DNA of 64,000 nt from Cognaticolwellia beringensis (GTDB lineage: Bacteria; Pseudomonadota; Gammaproteobacteria; Enterobacterales; Alteromonadaceae), in assembly GCF_002076895.1 (NCBI RefSeq), contig NZ_CP020465.1, positions 248,001 to 312,000 on the forward strand. The letters are read 5' to 3'. The notes beneath the pieces are model-generated. The model had not been told where the DNA came from. It saw only the letters and a list, made by a program, of their open reading frames with translations, and ran no database searches. Of this stretch, positions 45,798-55,665 are shown in pieces; position 1 is the stretch's first letter, and each line of letters opens with the position of its first letter. A program made the position numbers and the translations under genes.

Positions 45798-47381
45798 ATG
45801 TCTAATTATCAAAGTGCAATAGAAGCAGTTAAAGAAATTAAAGAAAAAGCTGGCAGTTCTTGGGATGCCATCAATCCAGAGTCTGTAGCCCGTATGAGAG
45901 TACAGAATAGATTTAAAACTGGTTTAGACATTGCACAATACACTGCAGATATCATGCGTCGCGATATGGCTGCTTTCGACGCTGATAGTACTAAGTACAC
46001 TCAATCTTTAGGTTGCTGGCACGGGTTTATTGGCCAACAAAAAATGATTTCTATTAAGAAACATTTTGATGGTCAAACAGATCGTCGTTACTTGTATCTT
46101 TCAGGCTGGATGGTTGCTGCTCTTCGTAGTGAGTTTGGTCCGCTTCCTGACCAATCTATGCACGAAAAAACCTCAGTAGCTTCTTTAGTTGCAGAGCTTT
46201 ACACTTTCTTACGTCAAGCAGATGCCCGTGAATTAGGTGGTCTTTTCCGTGAATTAGACGCAGCATCTGAAAGCGATAAAGCGGCTATTCAGCACAAAAT
46301 CGATAACCACGTTACTCACGTAGTTCCAATTATTGCTGACATCGATGCAGGTTTCGGTAATGCTGAAGCCACTTACCTAATGGCGAAGCAAATGATTGAA
46401 GCTGGTGCTTGTGCTTTGCAAATTGAGAACCAAGTTGCTGATGAAAAGCAATGTGGACACCAAGACGGTAAAGTAACGGTTCCTCATGCTGATTTCCATT
46501 CTAAAATCCGTGCATTACGTCACGCTTTCTTAGAATTAGGTATCGATAACGGTATTATCGTTTCACGCACAGACTCTGAAGGTGCTGGCCTTACAAAAGA
46601 AATTGCGGTTGTTAAAGAGCCTGGCGATCAAGGCGATATTTATAACTCATTCCTAGATGTTGAAGAAATTGACGTTGCTGATATGGCTGAAGGCGATGTA
46701 TGTTTCAATCGTAACGGTAAGCTTGTTCGTCCTAAACGCCTACCTTCTGGTTTATACCAATTCCGTCAAGGTACGGGTGAAGAGCGTTGTGTATTTGACA
46801 GCATTGAAGCTATTAAAGCGGGCGCAGACCTACTTTGGATTGAAACGGCAACACCAAACGTTGCTGACATCACTGCAATGATGAATGAGGTACGCAAAGA
46901 AATTCCAAATGCTAAGCTTGTTTACAACAACAGCCCATCATTTAACTGGACGCTTAACTTCCGTCAACAAGCATACGACACTATGGTTGAAGCCGGTGAA
47001 GACGTATCTAGCTATGTTCGCTCAGATTTAATGAATGTTGATTACGATACTACTGAGCTTGCTGTAGCTGCAGATGACAAAATCCGTAGCTTCCAATCAG
47101 ATACAGCGCGTGAAGCTGGTATTTTCCATCACCTAATTACATTGCCTACTTACCATACGGCTGCGTTATCGACCGATAACCTTGCTAAAGAATACTTTGG
47201 CGATGCGGCTATGTTGGGTTATGTTGAAGGTGTACAACGTAAAGAAATTCGTCAAGGTATTGCCTGTGTTAAACATCAAAACATGTCAGGTTCAGACATG
47301 GGTGATGATCACAAAGAATACTTTGCAGGTGAAAACGCACTTAAAGCCGGTGGAGCGAAAAACACCTCTAACCAGTTTTAA
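45798..47381 (+). CDS. aceA: Isocitrate lyase
   Basis: Splits isocitrate into succinate and glyoxylate, opening the glyoxylate shunt. The 527-residue long form is common in marine gammaproteobacteria. The active-site loop KQCGHQDGK lies near residue 217 (KxCGH signature), with IADIDAGFGNAEATYLMAKQ before it. GGAGA precedes the ATG by about 8 bases. It is divergent from the LysR gene. Confidence 0.97.
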   Translation: MSNYQSAIEAVKEIKEKAGSSWDAINPESVARMRVQNRFKTGLDIAQYTADIMRRDMAAFDADSTKYTQSLGCWHGFIGQQKMISIKKHFDGQTDRRYLYLSGWMVAALRSEFGPLPDQSMHEKTSVASLVAELYTFLRQADARELGGLFRELDAASESDKAAIQHKIDNHVTHVVPIIADIDAGFGNAEATYLMAKQMIEAGACALQIENQVADEKQCGHQDGKVTVPHADFHSKIRALRHAFLELGIDNGIIVSRTDSEGAGLTKEIAVVKEPGDQGDIYNSFLDVEEIDVADMAEGDVCFNRNGKLVRPKRLPSGLYQFRQGTGEERCVFDSIEAIKAGADLLWIETATPNVADITAMMNEVRKEIPNAKLVYNNSPSFNWTLNFRQQAYDTMVEAGEDVSSYVRSDLMNVDYDTTELAVAADDKIRSFQSDTAREAGIFHHLITLPTYHTAALSTDNLAKEYFGDAAMLGYVEGVQRKEIRQGIACVKHQNMSGSDMGDDHKEYFAGENALKAGGAKNTSNQF

Positions 47382-47499
47382 TAACATATCAACTTCATTG
47401 TTGGTTTGTAAAAGAGACCCCAACCGAAGAAAAGTACTGTGTTAAAGCAGTAATGCCGATAAGTTAAAAATATTTAGCTTATAAATTGGCAATAAAACC

Positions 47500-47535
47500 A
47501 AAATCCGATGAAACTTATTCATCGGATTTTTTTTT
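47500..47535 (+). terminator. Terminator of aceA
   Basis: AAAATCCGATGAA (47500-47512) pairs with TTCATCGGATTTT (47518-47530), with a long T-run. It lies about 120 bases after the stop codon. Confidence 0.9.
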
Positions 47536-47734
47536 GGGAACATGCCTAGTACCTCATTATTTAGAACTGTTTTTGGTGGTTAATTAAAATAAAATCCGAA
47601 GTTTTTCGTAGTCAAATTTTAATTGGTTAACATAACTTTACATATTAGGTGGATGATATCAGTGGTTAACCTGTTAAATCTGTAGTTTTTTTGTTATAAA
47701 ACCTATTGATTTATTTTAGTTAAATCGTATTTCA

Positions 47735-47764
47735 TTGACACTAAGTAACATATGTTCATATAAA
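47735..47764 (+). promoter_or_regulatory. Promoter of the TonB-dependent receptor gene
   Basis: A perfect TTGACA (47735-47740), 18 bases, then TATAAA (47759-47764). The start of transcription would lie about 45 bases before the gene. Confidence 0.55.
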
Positions 47765-47816
47765 AACAAATAACTGTAAAATCAAGTAACTATAAAAGCA
47801 TAAAAGGAAGTTAAAC

Positions 47817-50438
47817 ATGAAACTCTTAAATAGTCGTAAACACACGCTAGCCCTTAGTATTACCGCGGCACTGTTCGCCTCGCAAAGTCATCTTGCCATA
47901 GCAGCAGAAAAACAAAGCGTAGAAAGAATAGAAGTTACCGGTTCTCATATCAAGAGAACAGACATGGAAGGTCCGTCGCCTTTAACCTCATTAAGTGCTG
48001 AAGATATCGCCAATAGCGGGGTTACTGATCTGATCGGTCTTTTTACTAAGTTACCTATGGCGGGACAAGGTACTTTTTCAACGCAAGGCAACAGTAGTGA
48101 CAATACCAGTAATGGTGGTTCAAGTGTCTCATTACGTGGTTTGGGTGCTGACTCAACGTTAATCTTAGTTAACGGCCGACGCGTATCAGTTTCGCCATTT
48201 GCGAATAATATTGATACCGCATTTGTAGATATCAACAATATTCCTTTAGCGGCTATCAAACGTGTTGATATTCTAAAAGACGGTGCGTCAGCAACTTATG
48301 GTTCTGATGCCGTTGCCGGTGTTATTAATATCGTTTTACGTGACGATGTTGAAGGCGCAGAAGTTGCCGTAAAATTCGGAGATACTGCTGACGGTGGTGG
48401 TGAAGAAAAAAATATCAGCATTGTTTGGGGTAACTCAACAGAAAAAAGCAGCCATACATTTGCACTAGATTACTTTGAACGTGAAGAAATTCTTTATGCT
48501 GATCGCGACTATTCAAAATCGGCTAACCAACAAGCATTAAGACCTAATGACCCATTTGCTACTGACTTTAGAAGTTCATCAGGGTTTCCCGGCACTATAG
48601 CATTAGCAAGTGATTCAACAAATCGTATGCCTGATACCTTTGGTAATGATGTTTGTGCTGAGCAAGATATTGTCGGTAACCTTTGTCGTTATGATTATGC
48701 TCCAGTCATGACTTCTGTTCCTGCAACTGAACGCGCTAGTTTTATTTACTTAGGTAAATACGAAATTAATGACCATTTACGTGGTTTTGCGGAATTAAAT
48801 GGTCAACATTCTAAAACGACAATCCGTGGTGCAGGTAGCCCAAGCTTTAATGAATTATTTATGTCTGGTGATAATGTAAATCACCCGTTTGCAATGATGC
48901 CTACGCATGAGTTTTATCAGCAAGACTTAACCATGCGCCGACGCATGCTTGATATTGGCAACCGTGAAAAGCGCGTTACCTCTGACTACTATCGCTCAAT
49001 TATTGGCTTACAAGGTGAGATCAAAGATTGGAGCTGGGAAGTCGCTTATAACTATATTAAGAGCACATCGACTGAGCGTGGCGTAAATGGTTTCCCTAAT
49101 TCACGTCGCACACAAGAAGCGATTGATAGTGGTTTATGGAACCCATTTGAACCCTCTAGCAACAGTCAAGAATCATTAGATTTTATTGAAACGACTACGA
49201 CACGTATTGGTAAATCAACCAGTAAATCTTTTGATGGTAAAATCAGCGGTTCAGTCATGGAAATGGAGCATGGTGACCTTGGTTTAGCGGTTGGTGTTGA
49301 ATACAGAGAAGAGAGTATTAGCGATAACCCTGATGATCAATTCTTACGCGGTGAAGTATTTGGCACAGAAGCCACCCAAGCGAATGGTTCGCGTGATAAT
49401 ACTTCTGTTTTTGCAGAATTGGCCATTCCTGTACTTGATACCTTAGAAGTACAGGTTGCCGTTCGTCATGAAGACTACAGTGATTTTGGTACTACAACGG
49501 ATCCAAAAGTTGCTTTTATCTGGCAACCTACAGAGTCTTTATCTTTACGTGGTTCATACGGTACGGCGTTTAGAGCTCCGTCATTACACCAAATTGGTTT
49601 AGGTAATACTGATGAGTCACCTAATTTGGTTGATACGGTACGTTGTGCTGCGGTTGGTAATATTAACAAAGCCTGTGAGCCACAAGAGTATACTGCTGTG
49701 CTTTCAGGTAATGACGATTTGGGTCCTGAAGAATCGACTAGCTATAACTTAGGCTTAATCTATGAAATCGCAGATAACATGGATTTTTCAATAGATTATT
49801 ATGATTATGATATTGAAAATGTCATTACTAAAGATACCCAGTTTAAATTCAGTACTTTAGGGAATGACCCTTCGGTAGTTGAACGTTTACCATCGACTAT
49901 TGCTGGCGATCCAGGTGAAGTTGTTCGTATCTTCGATCAATATGAAAACATTGGGAATATCACTACTTCTGGTTTAGATATCGAAGCTAATTACGGCTTG
50001 GAAACTGATATCGGTGAATTTAAATTTACTTATGTAGTCAATTACGTTTTATCTTATGAAGATGCTCGCCCGAATGCTGATGGTTCTATGCGTATTGATA
50101 CCCAAGAAGGTGACTTTGAACAACCGGAAGTTCGTTGGACGTTCAACACGACTTGGATACAAGGTGATTGGAACGCAAGTATGGCGATAAACTATATTGG
50201 CGAATTCAAGCAAGACGCCTCAGTTGCGACCGAAGGTATGAGTGATATAGATTCATGGACAACGGTTGATACCACAGTGAATTATATCGGTATTGAAAAT
50301 ACTACCTTGAGTATTGGTGCCACTAACTTGTTTAATGAAGAGCCACCGTTTGCTTATCATGATTTTATGGGTTTTGCGAATAGCACTCACAATAGCCAAG
50401 GTCGCTTTTTGTACGTTAAAGCAAGCTACAAGTTTTAA
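47817..50438 (+). CDS. TonB-dependent receptor
   Basis: An 873-residue outer-membrane active transporter. The signal peptide ends near residue 30 (SHLAIAAE). The plug follows with RIEVTGSHIKRTDMEGPSPL and SLRGLGADSTLILVNGRR, then ILKDGASATYGSDAVAGVIN. The large beta-barrel ends FLYVKASYKF with the terminal Phe. Such plugs are common in receptors for peptides, carbohydrates or plant/algal compounds; no substrate is visible here. AAGGAAG precedes the ATG. It is a single-gene unit next to the AraC regulator. Confidence 0.93.
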   Translation: MKLLNSRKHTLALSITAALFASQSHLAIAAEKQSVERIEVTGSHIKRTDMEGPSPLTSLSAEDIANSGVTDLIGLFTKLPMAGQGTFSTQGNSSDNTSNGGSSVSLRGLGADSTLILVNGRRVSVSPFANNIDTAFVDINNIPLAAIKRVDILKDGASATYGSDAVAGVINIVLRDDVEGAEVAVKFGDTADGGGEEKNISIVWGNSTEKSSHTFALDYFEREEILYADRDYSKSANQQALRPNDPFATDFRSSSGFPGTIALASDSTNRMPDTFGNDVCAEQDIVGNLCRYDYAPVMTSVPATERASFIYLGKYEINDHLRGFAELNGQHSKTTIRGAGSPSFNELFMSGDNVNHPFAMMPTHEFYQQDLTMRRRMLDIGNREKRVTSDYYRSIIGLQGEIKDWSWEVAYNYIKSTSTERGVNGFPNSRRTQEAIDSGLWNPFEPSSNSQESLDFIETTTTRIGKSTSKSFDGKISGSVMEMEHGDLGLAVGVEYREESISDNPDDQFLRGEVFGTEATQANGSRDNTSVFAELAIPVLDTLEVQVAVRHEDYSDFGTTTDPKVAFIWQPTESLSLRGSYGTAFRAPSLHQIGLGNTDESPNLVDTVRCAAVGNINKACEPQEYTAVLSGNDDLGPEESTSYNLGLIYEIADNMDFSIDYYDYDIENVITKDTQFKFSTLGNDPSVVERLPSTIAGDPGEVVRIFDQYENIGNITTSGLDIEANYGLETDIGEFKFTYVVNYVLSYEDARPNADGSMRIDTQEGDFEQPEVRWTFNTTWIQGDWNASMAINYIGEFKQDASVATEGMSDIDSWTTVDTTVNYIGIENTTLSIGATNLFNEEPPFAYHDFMGFANSTHNSQGRFLYVKASYKF

Positions 50439-50466
50439 ATAACGGCTAGTATTTAACAATATTAAT

Positions 50467-50497
50467 AAGCTCTTACTTAGGTAAGAGCTTTTTTTTG
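50467..50497 (+). terminator. Terminator of the TonB receptor gene
   Basis: AAGCTCTTAC (50467-50476) pairs with GTAAGAGCTT (50481-50490) across TTAG, followed by T residues. Confidence 0.9.
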
Positions 50498-50546
50498 CTA
50501 TTTTTAGACTAAATAGGTTGGTATATAAATGATTTGGCTGTGTTGC

Positions 50547-51380
50547 TTATGCCGAGTCAGCTGTCAGTGCAGTGCCTTGATGTTTAATCATTTGTCTAAA
50601 AGCGCCAGGTGTAATGCCATAGCGGCGCTTAAAGTGTCGATAAAAATGACTTAAATTACTAAAACCGGTCGCAAAAGCAACTTCTGTTATATCGGTGTTT
50701 GAGCTGGCAAGTAGTTTAGCTACAGCATCGCAGCGTACTTTGAGGAGGTATTCAATAACACTAAACCCAGTATGTTGACGAAATTGACGAGCAAAATGAC
50801 TTCTTGAAATATTCACTTGTTTTGCCACCATTTCTAGTGTGATGTCCATGGCATAGTTGTCATGAATCCAGTTCTGGGCCTTGGTCATTTTTAATGATGC
50901 TTGTGCATTTGTTTGTTGCTCATAACCTGCACTACTGACATGGATTAGTAATAACCTTAAGTATAAGTTCTCTTTTAAACTGGCCTGCAAAGGTGAGTTA
51001 GAATCTGGTGAAGCTTCAATATCACTGGCAACTTTAAGCATTTCCTGTGTGCTGACATCTGTGTCTAAAAGACGATTGTTTATTAAAAAGTCGCCTTTAG
51101 ATAGCGAATTTAAAAATAGCCGGTTGCTAGGGTTTGACAACGTATCGAATGAGGGCGGATCAATGCAGGAAAAAAGTAATCGAGTCTCGATTTGTTGATC
51201 AATACAAATTGCATGTGAGTATTGAATCGGGATAAAAGCAGAGTGCCCAGCCGATAACGTATGTAATTCACCATTAATGCAGATGTTGACACTTCCTTGT
51301 AAACAAACCACCAACTCATGCAAGTTGTGGTGGTGTTGCTTGATGTCTTGTTCAAGCAGAACACTGGAAGTCCAAAGCAT
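50547..51380 (-). CDS. AraC-family transcription regulator
   Basis: A 277-residue regulator with an N-terminal cupin-like sensor (LHTLSAGHSAFIPIQYSHAI) and a C-terminal AraC DNA-binding domain with two helix-turn-helix units: LEMVAKQVNISRSHFARQFR and TEVAFATGFSNLSHFYRHFK near residues 230-250. The ligand is unknown. It is divergent from the glutathione transferase gene, so it may control that gene and the IorAB pair beyond it. Confidence 0.9.
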   Translation of the reverse strand: MLWTSSVLLEQDIKQHHHNLHELVVCLQGSVNICINGELHTLSAGHSAFIPIQYSHAICIDQQIETRLLFSCIDPPSFDTLSNPSNRLFLNSLSKGDFLINNRLLDTDVSTQEMLKVASDIEASPDSNSPLQASLKENLYLRLLLIHVSSAGYEQQTNAQASLKMTKAQNWIHDNYAMDITLEMVAKQVNISRSHFARQFRQHTGFSVIEYLLKVRCDAVAKLLASSNTDITEVAFATGFSNLSHFYRHFKRRYGITPGAFRQMIKHQGTALTADSA

Positions 51381-51574
51381 TAAAATAGTCCGATAGTATA
51401 GTTATAGGGTTCAATGCTATGCGACACTAGGCAATAAAGATACTAAAATAATGTAAACTTAGCACTATTGTACTTTTGGCTGTATTTCTAGCCGTGTGTT
51501 GTAAAGCAAATGGTCTGCTTTGGCAATTTAATGGCAATAGCTCAGCAAAATATTTTACTTTATTGGAGAAAACT

Positions 51575-52243
51575 ATGATTGTTGTACATCATCTGAATAA
51601 CTCACGCTCTCAACGAGTGCTTTGGGCTTTAGAAGAGCTTGGCGTTCCTTATGAAATAAAACATTATAAACGTGATCTCAAAACTAACTTAGCACCTGCT
51701 AGCCTTAAAAAAGTGCATCCTCTAGGTAAATCTCCCGTGATAACCGATGGTGATATTACTGTTGCAGAGTCTGGCGCGATTATTGAGTATCTTGCGCAAA
51801 CTTATGGCCAAGATCATTTTATCCCTGAGGTAAAAACTGAAGCACATCGTCAGTATTTATATTGGCTACATTTTGCTGAAGGAACACTGATGCAACAATT
51901 GTTGTTAAAACTCATTTTAGAGAAAGCAGTGGATCGTTCAATGCCTTTTCTGATTAAACCTATAGCAAAAGGCATCATGAAAAAAATAATGGCTGGATAC
52001 GTTGGGCCAAACATGAAAGCTAACTTAGATTTAATTGAAAACCATTTAAAAAATAATGAATGGTTTGCCGGAAATGAACTTTCAGGCGCTGATATTCAAA
52101 TGAGTTTTCCCTTAGAGGCATGGGCGGCAAGGAAACCAGCGGATCAAAACTATCCGACAATCGTAGCGTTCGTTAAGCGCTTTCAAGCTCGTGAAGCTTA
52201 TCAAAAAGCCTTGAAATCGGGCGGAACTTACGATTTTGCTTAA
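51575..52243 (+). CDS. Glutathione S-transferase
   Basis: A cytoplasmic 222-residue enzyme with an N-terminal thioredoxin-like domain (HHLNNSRSQRVLWALEELGV, with the Ser-Arg pair as the likely glutathione site), VHPLGKSPVITDGDITVAES as the glutathione-binding loop, and an all-helical C-terminal domain. I chose the ATG at 51575 because TGGAGAA lies just upstream; an earlier frame opening at 51476 only adds a non-conserved extension. It is divergent from the AraC gene and 371 bases before iorA copy 2. Confidence 0.9.
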   Translation: MIVVHHLNNSRSQRVLWALEELGVPYEIKHYKRDLKTNLAPASLKKVHPLGKSPVITDGDITVAESGAIIEYLAQTYGQDHFIPEVKTEAHRQYLYWLHFAEGTLMQQLLLKLILEKAVDRSMPFLIKPIAKGIMKKIMAGYVGPNMKANLDLIENHLKNNEWFAGNELSGADIQMSFPLEAWAARKPADQNYPTIVAFVKRFQAREAYQKALKSGGTYDFA

Positions 52244-52614
52244 TCCTTTGCTTAAAATTAAAGTCCCAATTGAAAAAGGCTAAATCAAAAATAATAAAGA
52301 GAATACGGCAAACTTAGTCTATAAATAAGTAGATATAAAGGCGTTGCTATTTTTACTTTAATTTATGACTGTGTTTGATCCTAGTCAACGGAAATAGAGT
52401 ATTGGAAATAAGAAACTTGAAGAATAAACGCCAGAGATACTCTTGTCGGTCTAGCCGTTCTTATTTTAGGCCTTTGCTTTCCAGAAAGTAATGCGTTATC
52501 AATTGGTCGTGAATGATAAATAAATTTAGATAAAATTCAACCACTTCGTTAAGTGGTGTACTTAATAATTGTATGAGTTGTTAATGTTTCAACTCAGTTT
52601 TGAGAGACAAAACT
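52244..52614. other. Gap between the GST gene and IorAB copy 2
   Basis: No gene. One small hairpin (ACCACTT at 52540-52546 with AAGTGGT at 52551-52557) lies 57 bases before the iorA copy 2 start and may be an operator. No clear terminator was seen after the GST gene, so read-through into IorAB is possible. Confidence 0.4.
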
Positions 52615-53109
52615 ATGATTGAATTCAAGTTAAATGGAAACAAAGTTTCCTCTGCTGCAGATGTAAACACACCGTTGTTATGGGTTATCCGTGATGAATT
52701 CGGTTTTAAAGGCACAAAATTTGGTTGTGGTATTGGCATGTGTGGTGCCTGTACTGTGCACATGGACGGAGCCCCTGTTAGAACATGTTCTTTTCCATTA
52801 TTAGCCGCTGCAAATAAGAATATAACCACGATTGAAGGTTTGGAAGGCAAACATCCTTTACAAAAAACATGGATTGAAGAACAAGTACCACAATGTGGCT
52901 ACTGTCAGTCGGGACAAATTATGCAGGCCGCCACCTTGTTGGCAAACAACCCGTCACCGAGTGACCAAGAAATTGTTGATCATATGAGTGGAAACTTATG
53001 TCGCTGCATGGCTTATGTTCGTATTAAAAGTGCTATTAAAAATGCGGCAGATGTTATGTCAGCCGATGTGCAAACTTTTGATCCTCGTGCTTCAACGCAA
53101 CAATCATAA
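52615..53109 (+). CDS. [2Fe-2S] subunit of IorAB-type hydroxylase (copy 2)
   Basis: A 164-residue electron-transfer subunit of a second xanthine-oxidase-family enzyme. The plant-type motif GCGIGMCGACTVHMDG lies near residue 38, and the second cluster [12 protein letters not shown] with CRCMAYVRI near 138. I chose the ATG at 52615; a TTG at 52600 would add five residues without conservation. It is 6 bases from the large subunit. Confidence 0.92.
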   Translation: MIEFKLNGNKVSSAADVNTPLLWVIRDEFGFKGTKFGCGIGMCGACTVHMDGAPVRTCSFPLLAAANKNITTIEGLEGKHPLQKTWIEEQVPQCGYCQSGQIMQAATLLANNPSPSDQEIVDHMSGNLCRCMAYVRIKSAIKNAADVMSADVQTFDPRASTQQS

Positions 53110-53115
53110 AGGCGA

Positions 53116-55401
53116 ATGACAATGAAAAATATTAAAGATGCAAAAAATAATGTCAGCTTATCTCGACGTCGCTTTTTAGTTGGTACGGTTAGCGGTTCAC
53201 TGTTAATGGCATTTGCGCCATTGGTTAGTGCGGCGGGCTTAAGTAAAAGTCCGCAAGAAACATTGAAAAATAAACTATTTTCCCCAACGGTTTGGTTTGA
53301 AATTAACCCACTGGGCGAAATTAACATTAATATTGCTAAAGCGGAAATGGGTCAACATGTTGGTACGGCGCTAGCACGCGTTGTTGCTGATGAGTTGGGC
53401 GCTGATTGGTCAAAGGTGTCGATCACTCATGTAGATACCGACCCTAAATGGGGTTATATGGTCACGGGTGGCTCTTGGTCTGTATTCCAATCATTTAAGC
53501 CACTTTCTCAAGCCGGCGCGGCAGGACGTATTGCTTTAATTGAAGCGGCAGCAAAAATATTAAATTGCCCAGTGGAAGAGTGTAGCGTTGAGAACGGTGC
53601 TGTACTTTGTAAAGAAAGCTCAATTAGCTTTGGCGATATTGTTGCTAAAGGTACATTTAATCGTACTTTTACACCAGAAGAAATCAACGCTTTGCCGTTA
53701 AAACCCGCAAGCAAAAGAACCTTAGTGGGCAAACCCAGTTCAGCACTAGATATACCTGCTAAAACTAATGGTTCAGCTGTTTATGGTATTGATATTGAAT
53801 TGAAAGGCATGGTTTATGCGCGCCCGATTATTCCACCGACACGATATGGCAGTAAAGTAACGAATGTTGATGATAGCGCTGCACAGAAAGTTAAAGGTTA
53901 TCTTGGATACCATATTTTACAAGACCCAAGCGATAATATTCAAGGCTGGGTTGCTGTTGAGGCAGACACTTATTATGGCGCGATTAAAGCGGCTGATGCT
54001 TTAGAGGTTAGCTATAAAGCGGGTAAAACAGCTAAGGTTAGTGAGGACGATATCCTCAAAGAAGGCGCACGTTTAGTTGCCGATGAGAGTGAAGGCGGCT
54101 TGTTTGTTGACGATGGTGATTTTGTCGCAGCAAGTGATAAAGCAGCAAACACCATTGATGCGGTTTATCGCACTCATACAGCTTTGCATTTTGCATTAGA
54201 GCCCGTAAATGCCACGGTTGAAGAAAAAGATGGCCATTGGCATGTTTATACCGGTAACCAATGGCAATCGTTAACGTTACCTGCGATAGCTAAAGCGCTG
54301 CAAGTATCTGACGAAAATGTTGTTATGCACCAGCAATATTTGGGCGGTGGTTTCGGTCGACGTTTATTCGGTGATTACGCTATACCAGCGGTATTAACGG
54401 CTAAAGCGATTGGTAAGCCGGTAAAAATGGTCTTTACCAGGGAAGATGACTCACGATTTGATCAACCAAGATCACCATCAGTTGTTTCATTTAAAGCGCT
54501 ATTTGATCAAAATAACAAATTTACGGGTATGGAGCATGCTCTCGCGGCAGGTTGGCCAACTTTAACAATGGCACCAGGTTTTATGCCTGAAAGTTTAGAT
54601 AAAAAAATTCGGGTAGATCTGCTTTCAACCAGTGGCGCTGACCATTGGTACAGTATGGAAAATCACCGAATACGAGCGATTAATAATAAGCTAGCACAAC
54701 AAACTATTTTACCGGGCTGGTTAAGATCAGTAGGGCAAGGTTGGATTATTTGGGGCCTAGAATCATTTATTGATGAAATTGCTCATCAGGTAAAAGCGGA
54801 TCCTATTGATTTTCGTTTATCAATGCTCGATGGATTAGGTAAACAAGCAGGTAAAGCACCGGAAAGTGTTGGCGGTGCCAAGCGATTAGCAAACGTACTC
54901 ACCATATTGAAGCAAAAAACCAAAAACGTTAAATTAGCAGAAAATGAAGCTATTGGTGTTGCCGTAAGTGCTGGACAAGAAAGAACGATGCCGGCTTGGA
55001 TGGCTTGTGCAGCGCAGGTTCATGTAGAACCTAGTTCTGGAAAAATAACGGTTAAAAAGCTTACTATGATTGTTGATGCGGGAGTTATTGTTCATCCTGA
55101 TGGTGCCTTAGCACAAGTGCAAGGTTCGATGTTATGGGGAACAAGTTTAGCATTACACGAGCAAAGTCCGATTGAAAATGGTCAGGTGAGTAATCTTAAC
55201 CTAAATACATACTCTCCTTTACGAATGAACGATGTGCCTGAGTTAGACATTGAATTTGTTGAAAGCGAGGAATTCCCTGTTGGCTTAGGCGAACCTGGCG
55301 TGGTGTCTATAGCGCCAGCTATTGCCAATGCTATTTTCCAAATAACAGGCGTTAGAGTGCGAGACTTACCTATTACTTCAGCGGCAATAAAAAATGCTTA
55401 A
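53116..55401 (+). CDS. Molybdopterin-binding subunit of IorAB-type hydroxylase (copy 2)
   Basis: A 761-residue catalytic subunit exported by the Tat pathway (SRRRFLVGTVSGSLLMAFAP, then a cleavage region near residue 36). Molybdopterin segments are GGGFGRRLFGDYAIPA near 412 and VGLGEPGVVSIAPAIANAIF near 725, with the catalytic Glu. It is a clear paralogue of the copy at 30661 but divergent in sequence. Unlike copy 1 it has no mocA-like gene beside it, no cytochrome subunit and no FAD subunit. Confidence 0.92.
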   Translation: MTMKNIKDAKNNVSLSRRRFLVGTVSGSLLMAFAPLVSAAGLSKSPQETLKNKLFSPTVWFEINPLGEININIAKAEMGQHVGTALARVVADELGADWSKVSITHVDTDPKWGYMVTGGSWSVFQSFKPLSQAGAAGRIALIEAAAKILNCPVEECSVENGAVLCKESSISFGDIVAKGTFNRTFTPEEINALPLKPASKRTLVGKPSSALDIPAKTNGSAVYGIDIELKGMVYARPIIPPTRYGSKVTNVDDSAAQKVKGYLGYHILQDPSDNIQGWVAVEADTYYGAIKAADALEVSYKAGKTAKVSEDDILKEGARLVADESEGGLFVDDGDFVAASDKAANTIDAVYRTHTALHFALEPVNATVEEKDGHWHVYTGNQWQSLTLPAIAKALQVSDENVVMHQQYLGGGFGRRLFGDYAIPAVLTAKAIGKPVKMVFTREDDSRFDQPRSPSVVSFKALFDQNNKFTGMEHALAAGWPTLTMAPGFMPESLDKKIRVDLLSTSGADHWYSMENHRIRAINNKLAQQTILPGWLRSVGQGWIIWGLESFIDEIAHQVKADPIDFRLSMLDGLGKQAGKAPESVGGAKRLANVLTILKQKTKNVKLAENEAIGVAVSAGQERTMPAWMACAAQVHVEPSSGKITVKKLTMIVDAGVIVHPDGALAQVQGSMLWGTSLALHEQSPIENGQVSNLNLNTYSPLRMNDVPELDIEFVESEEFPVGLGEPGVVSIAPAIANAIFQITGVRVRDLPITSAAIKNA

Positions 55402-55460
55402 GTAAATAACATAGTCTTGTGACTTGAACGCTCAATATTTGAGTAACGAGTGTAAGTTTT

Positions 55461-55500
55461 AAAACCCTTAGTTTTGGCATTATGCTACTAAGGGTTTTTT
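55461..55500 (+). terminator. Terminator of IorAB copy 2
   Basis: AAAACCCTTAG (55461-55471) pairs with CTAAGGGTTTT (55488-55498), and T residues continue. The loop is 16 bases. Confidence 0.8.
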
Positions 55501-55613
55501 ATTGCCTTAACATCTGTTGATAATAAGATGTAACCTAGATTAAAGCAGACGAAAGATGATTTTGATATTCGTCTAATTAGCTCAAGCGGATGTTTTTAAG
55601 TGGATAATTAACT

Positions 55614-55622
55614 TGGTATAAT
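55614..55622 (+). promoter_or_regulatory. Extended -10 promoter of the ABC transporter gene
   Basis: TGGTATAAT is a perfect TATAAT with the TG extension. No clear -35 is needed with this form. It lies 44 bases before the ATG at 55666 and supports that start. Confidence 0.5.
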
Positions 55623-55665
55623 ACTTATGAGAACCGTTTTATTAAGGCTCAGGTCCAATTAATAA

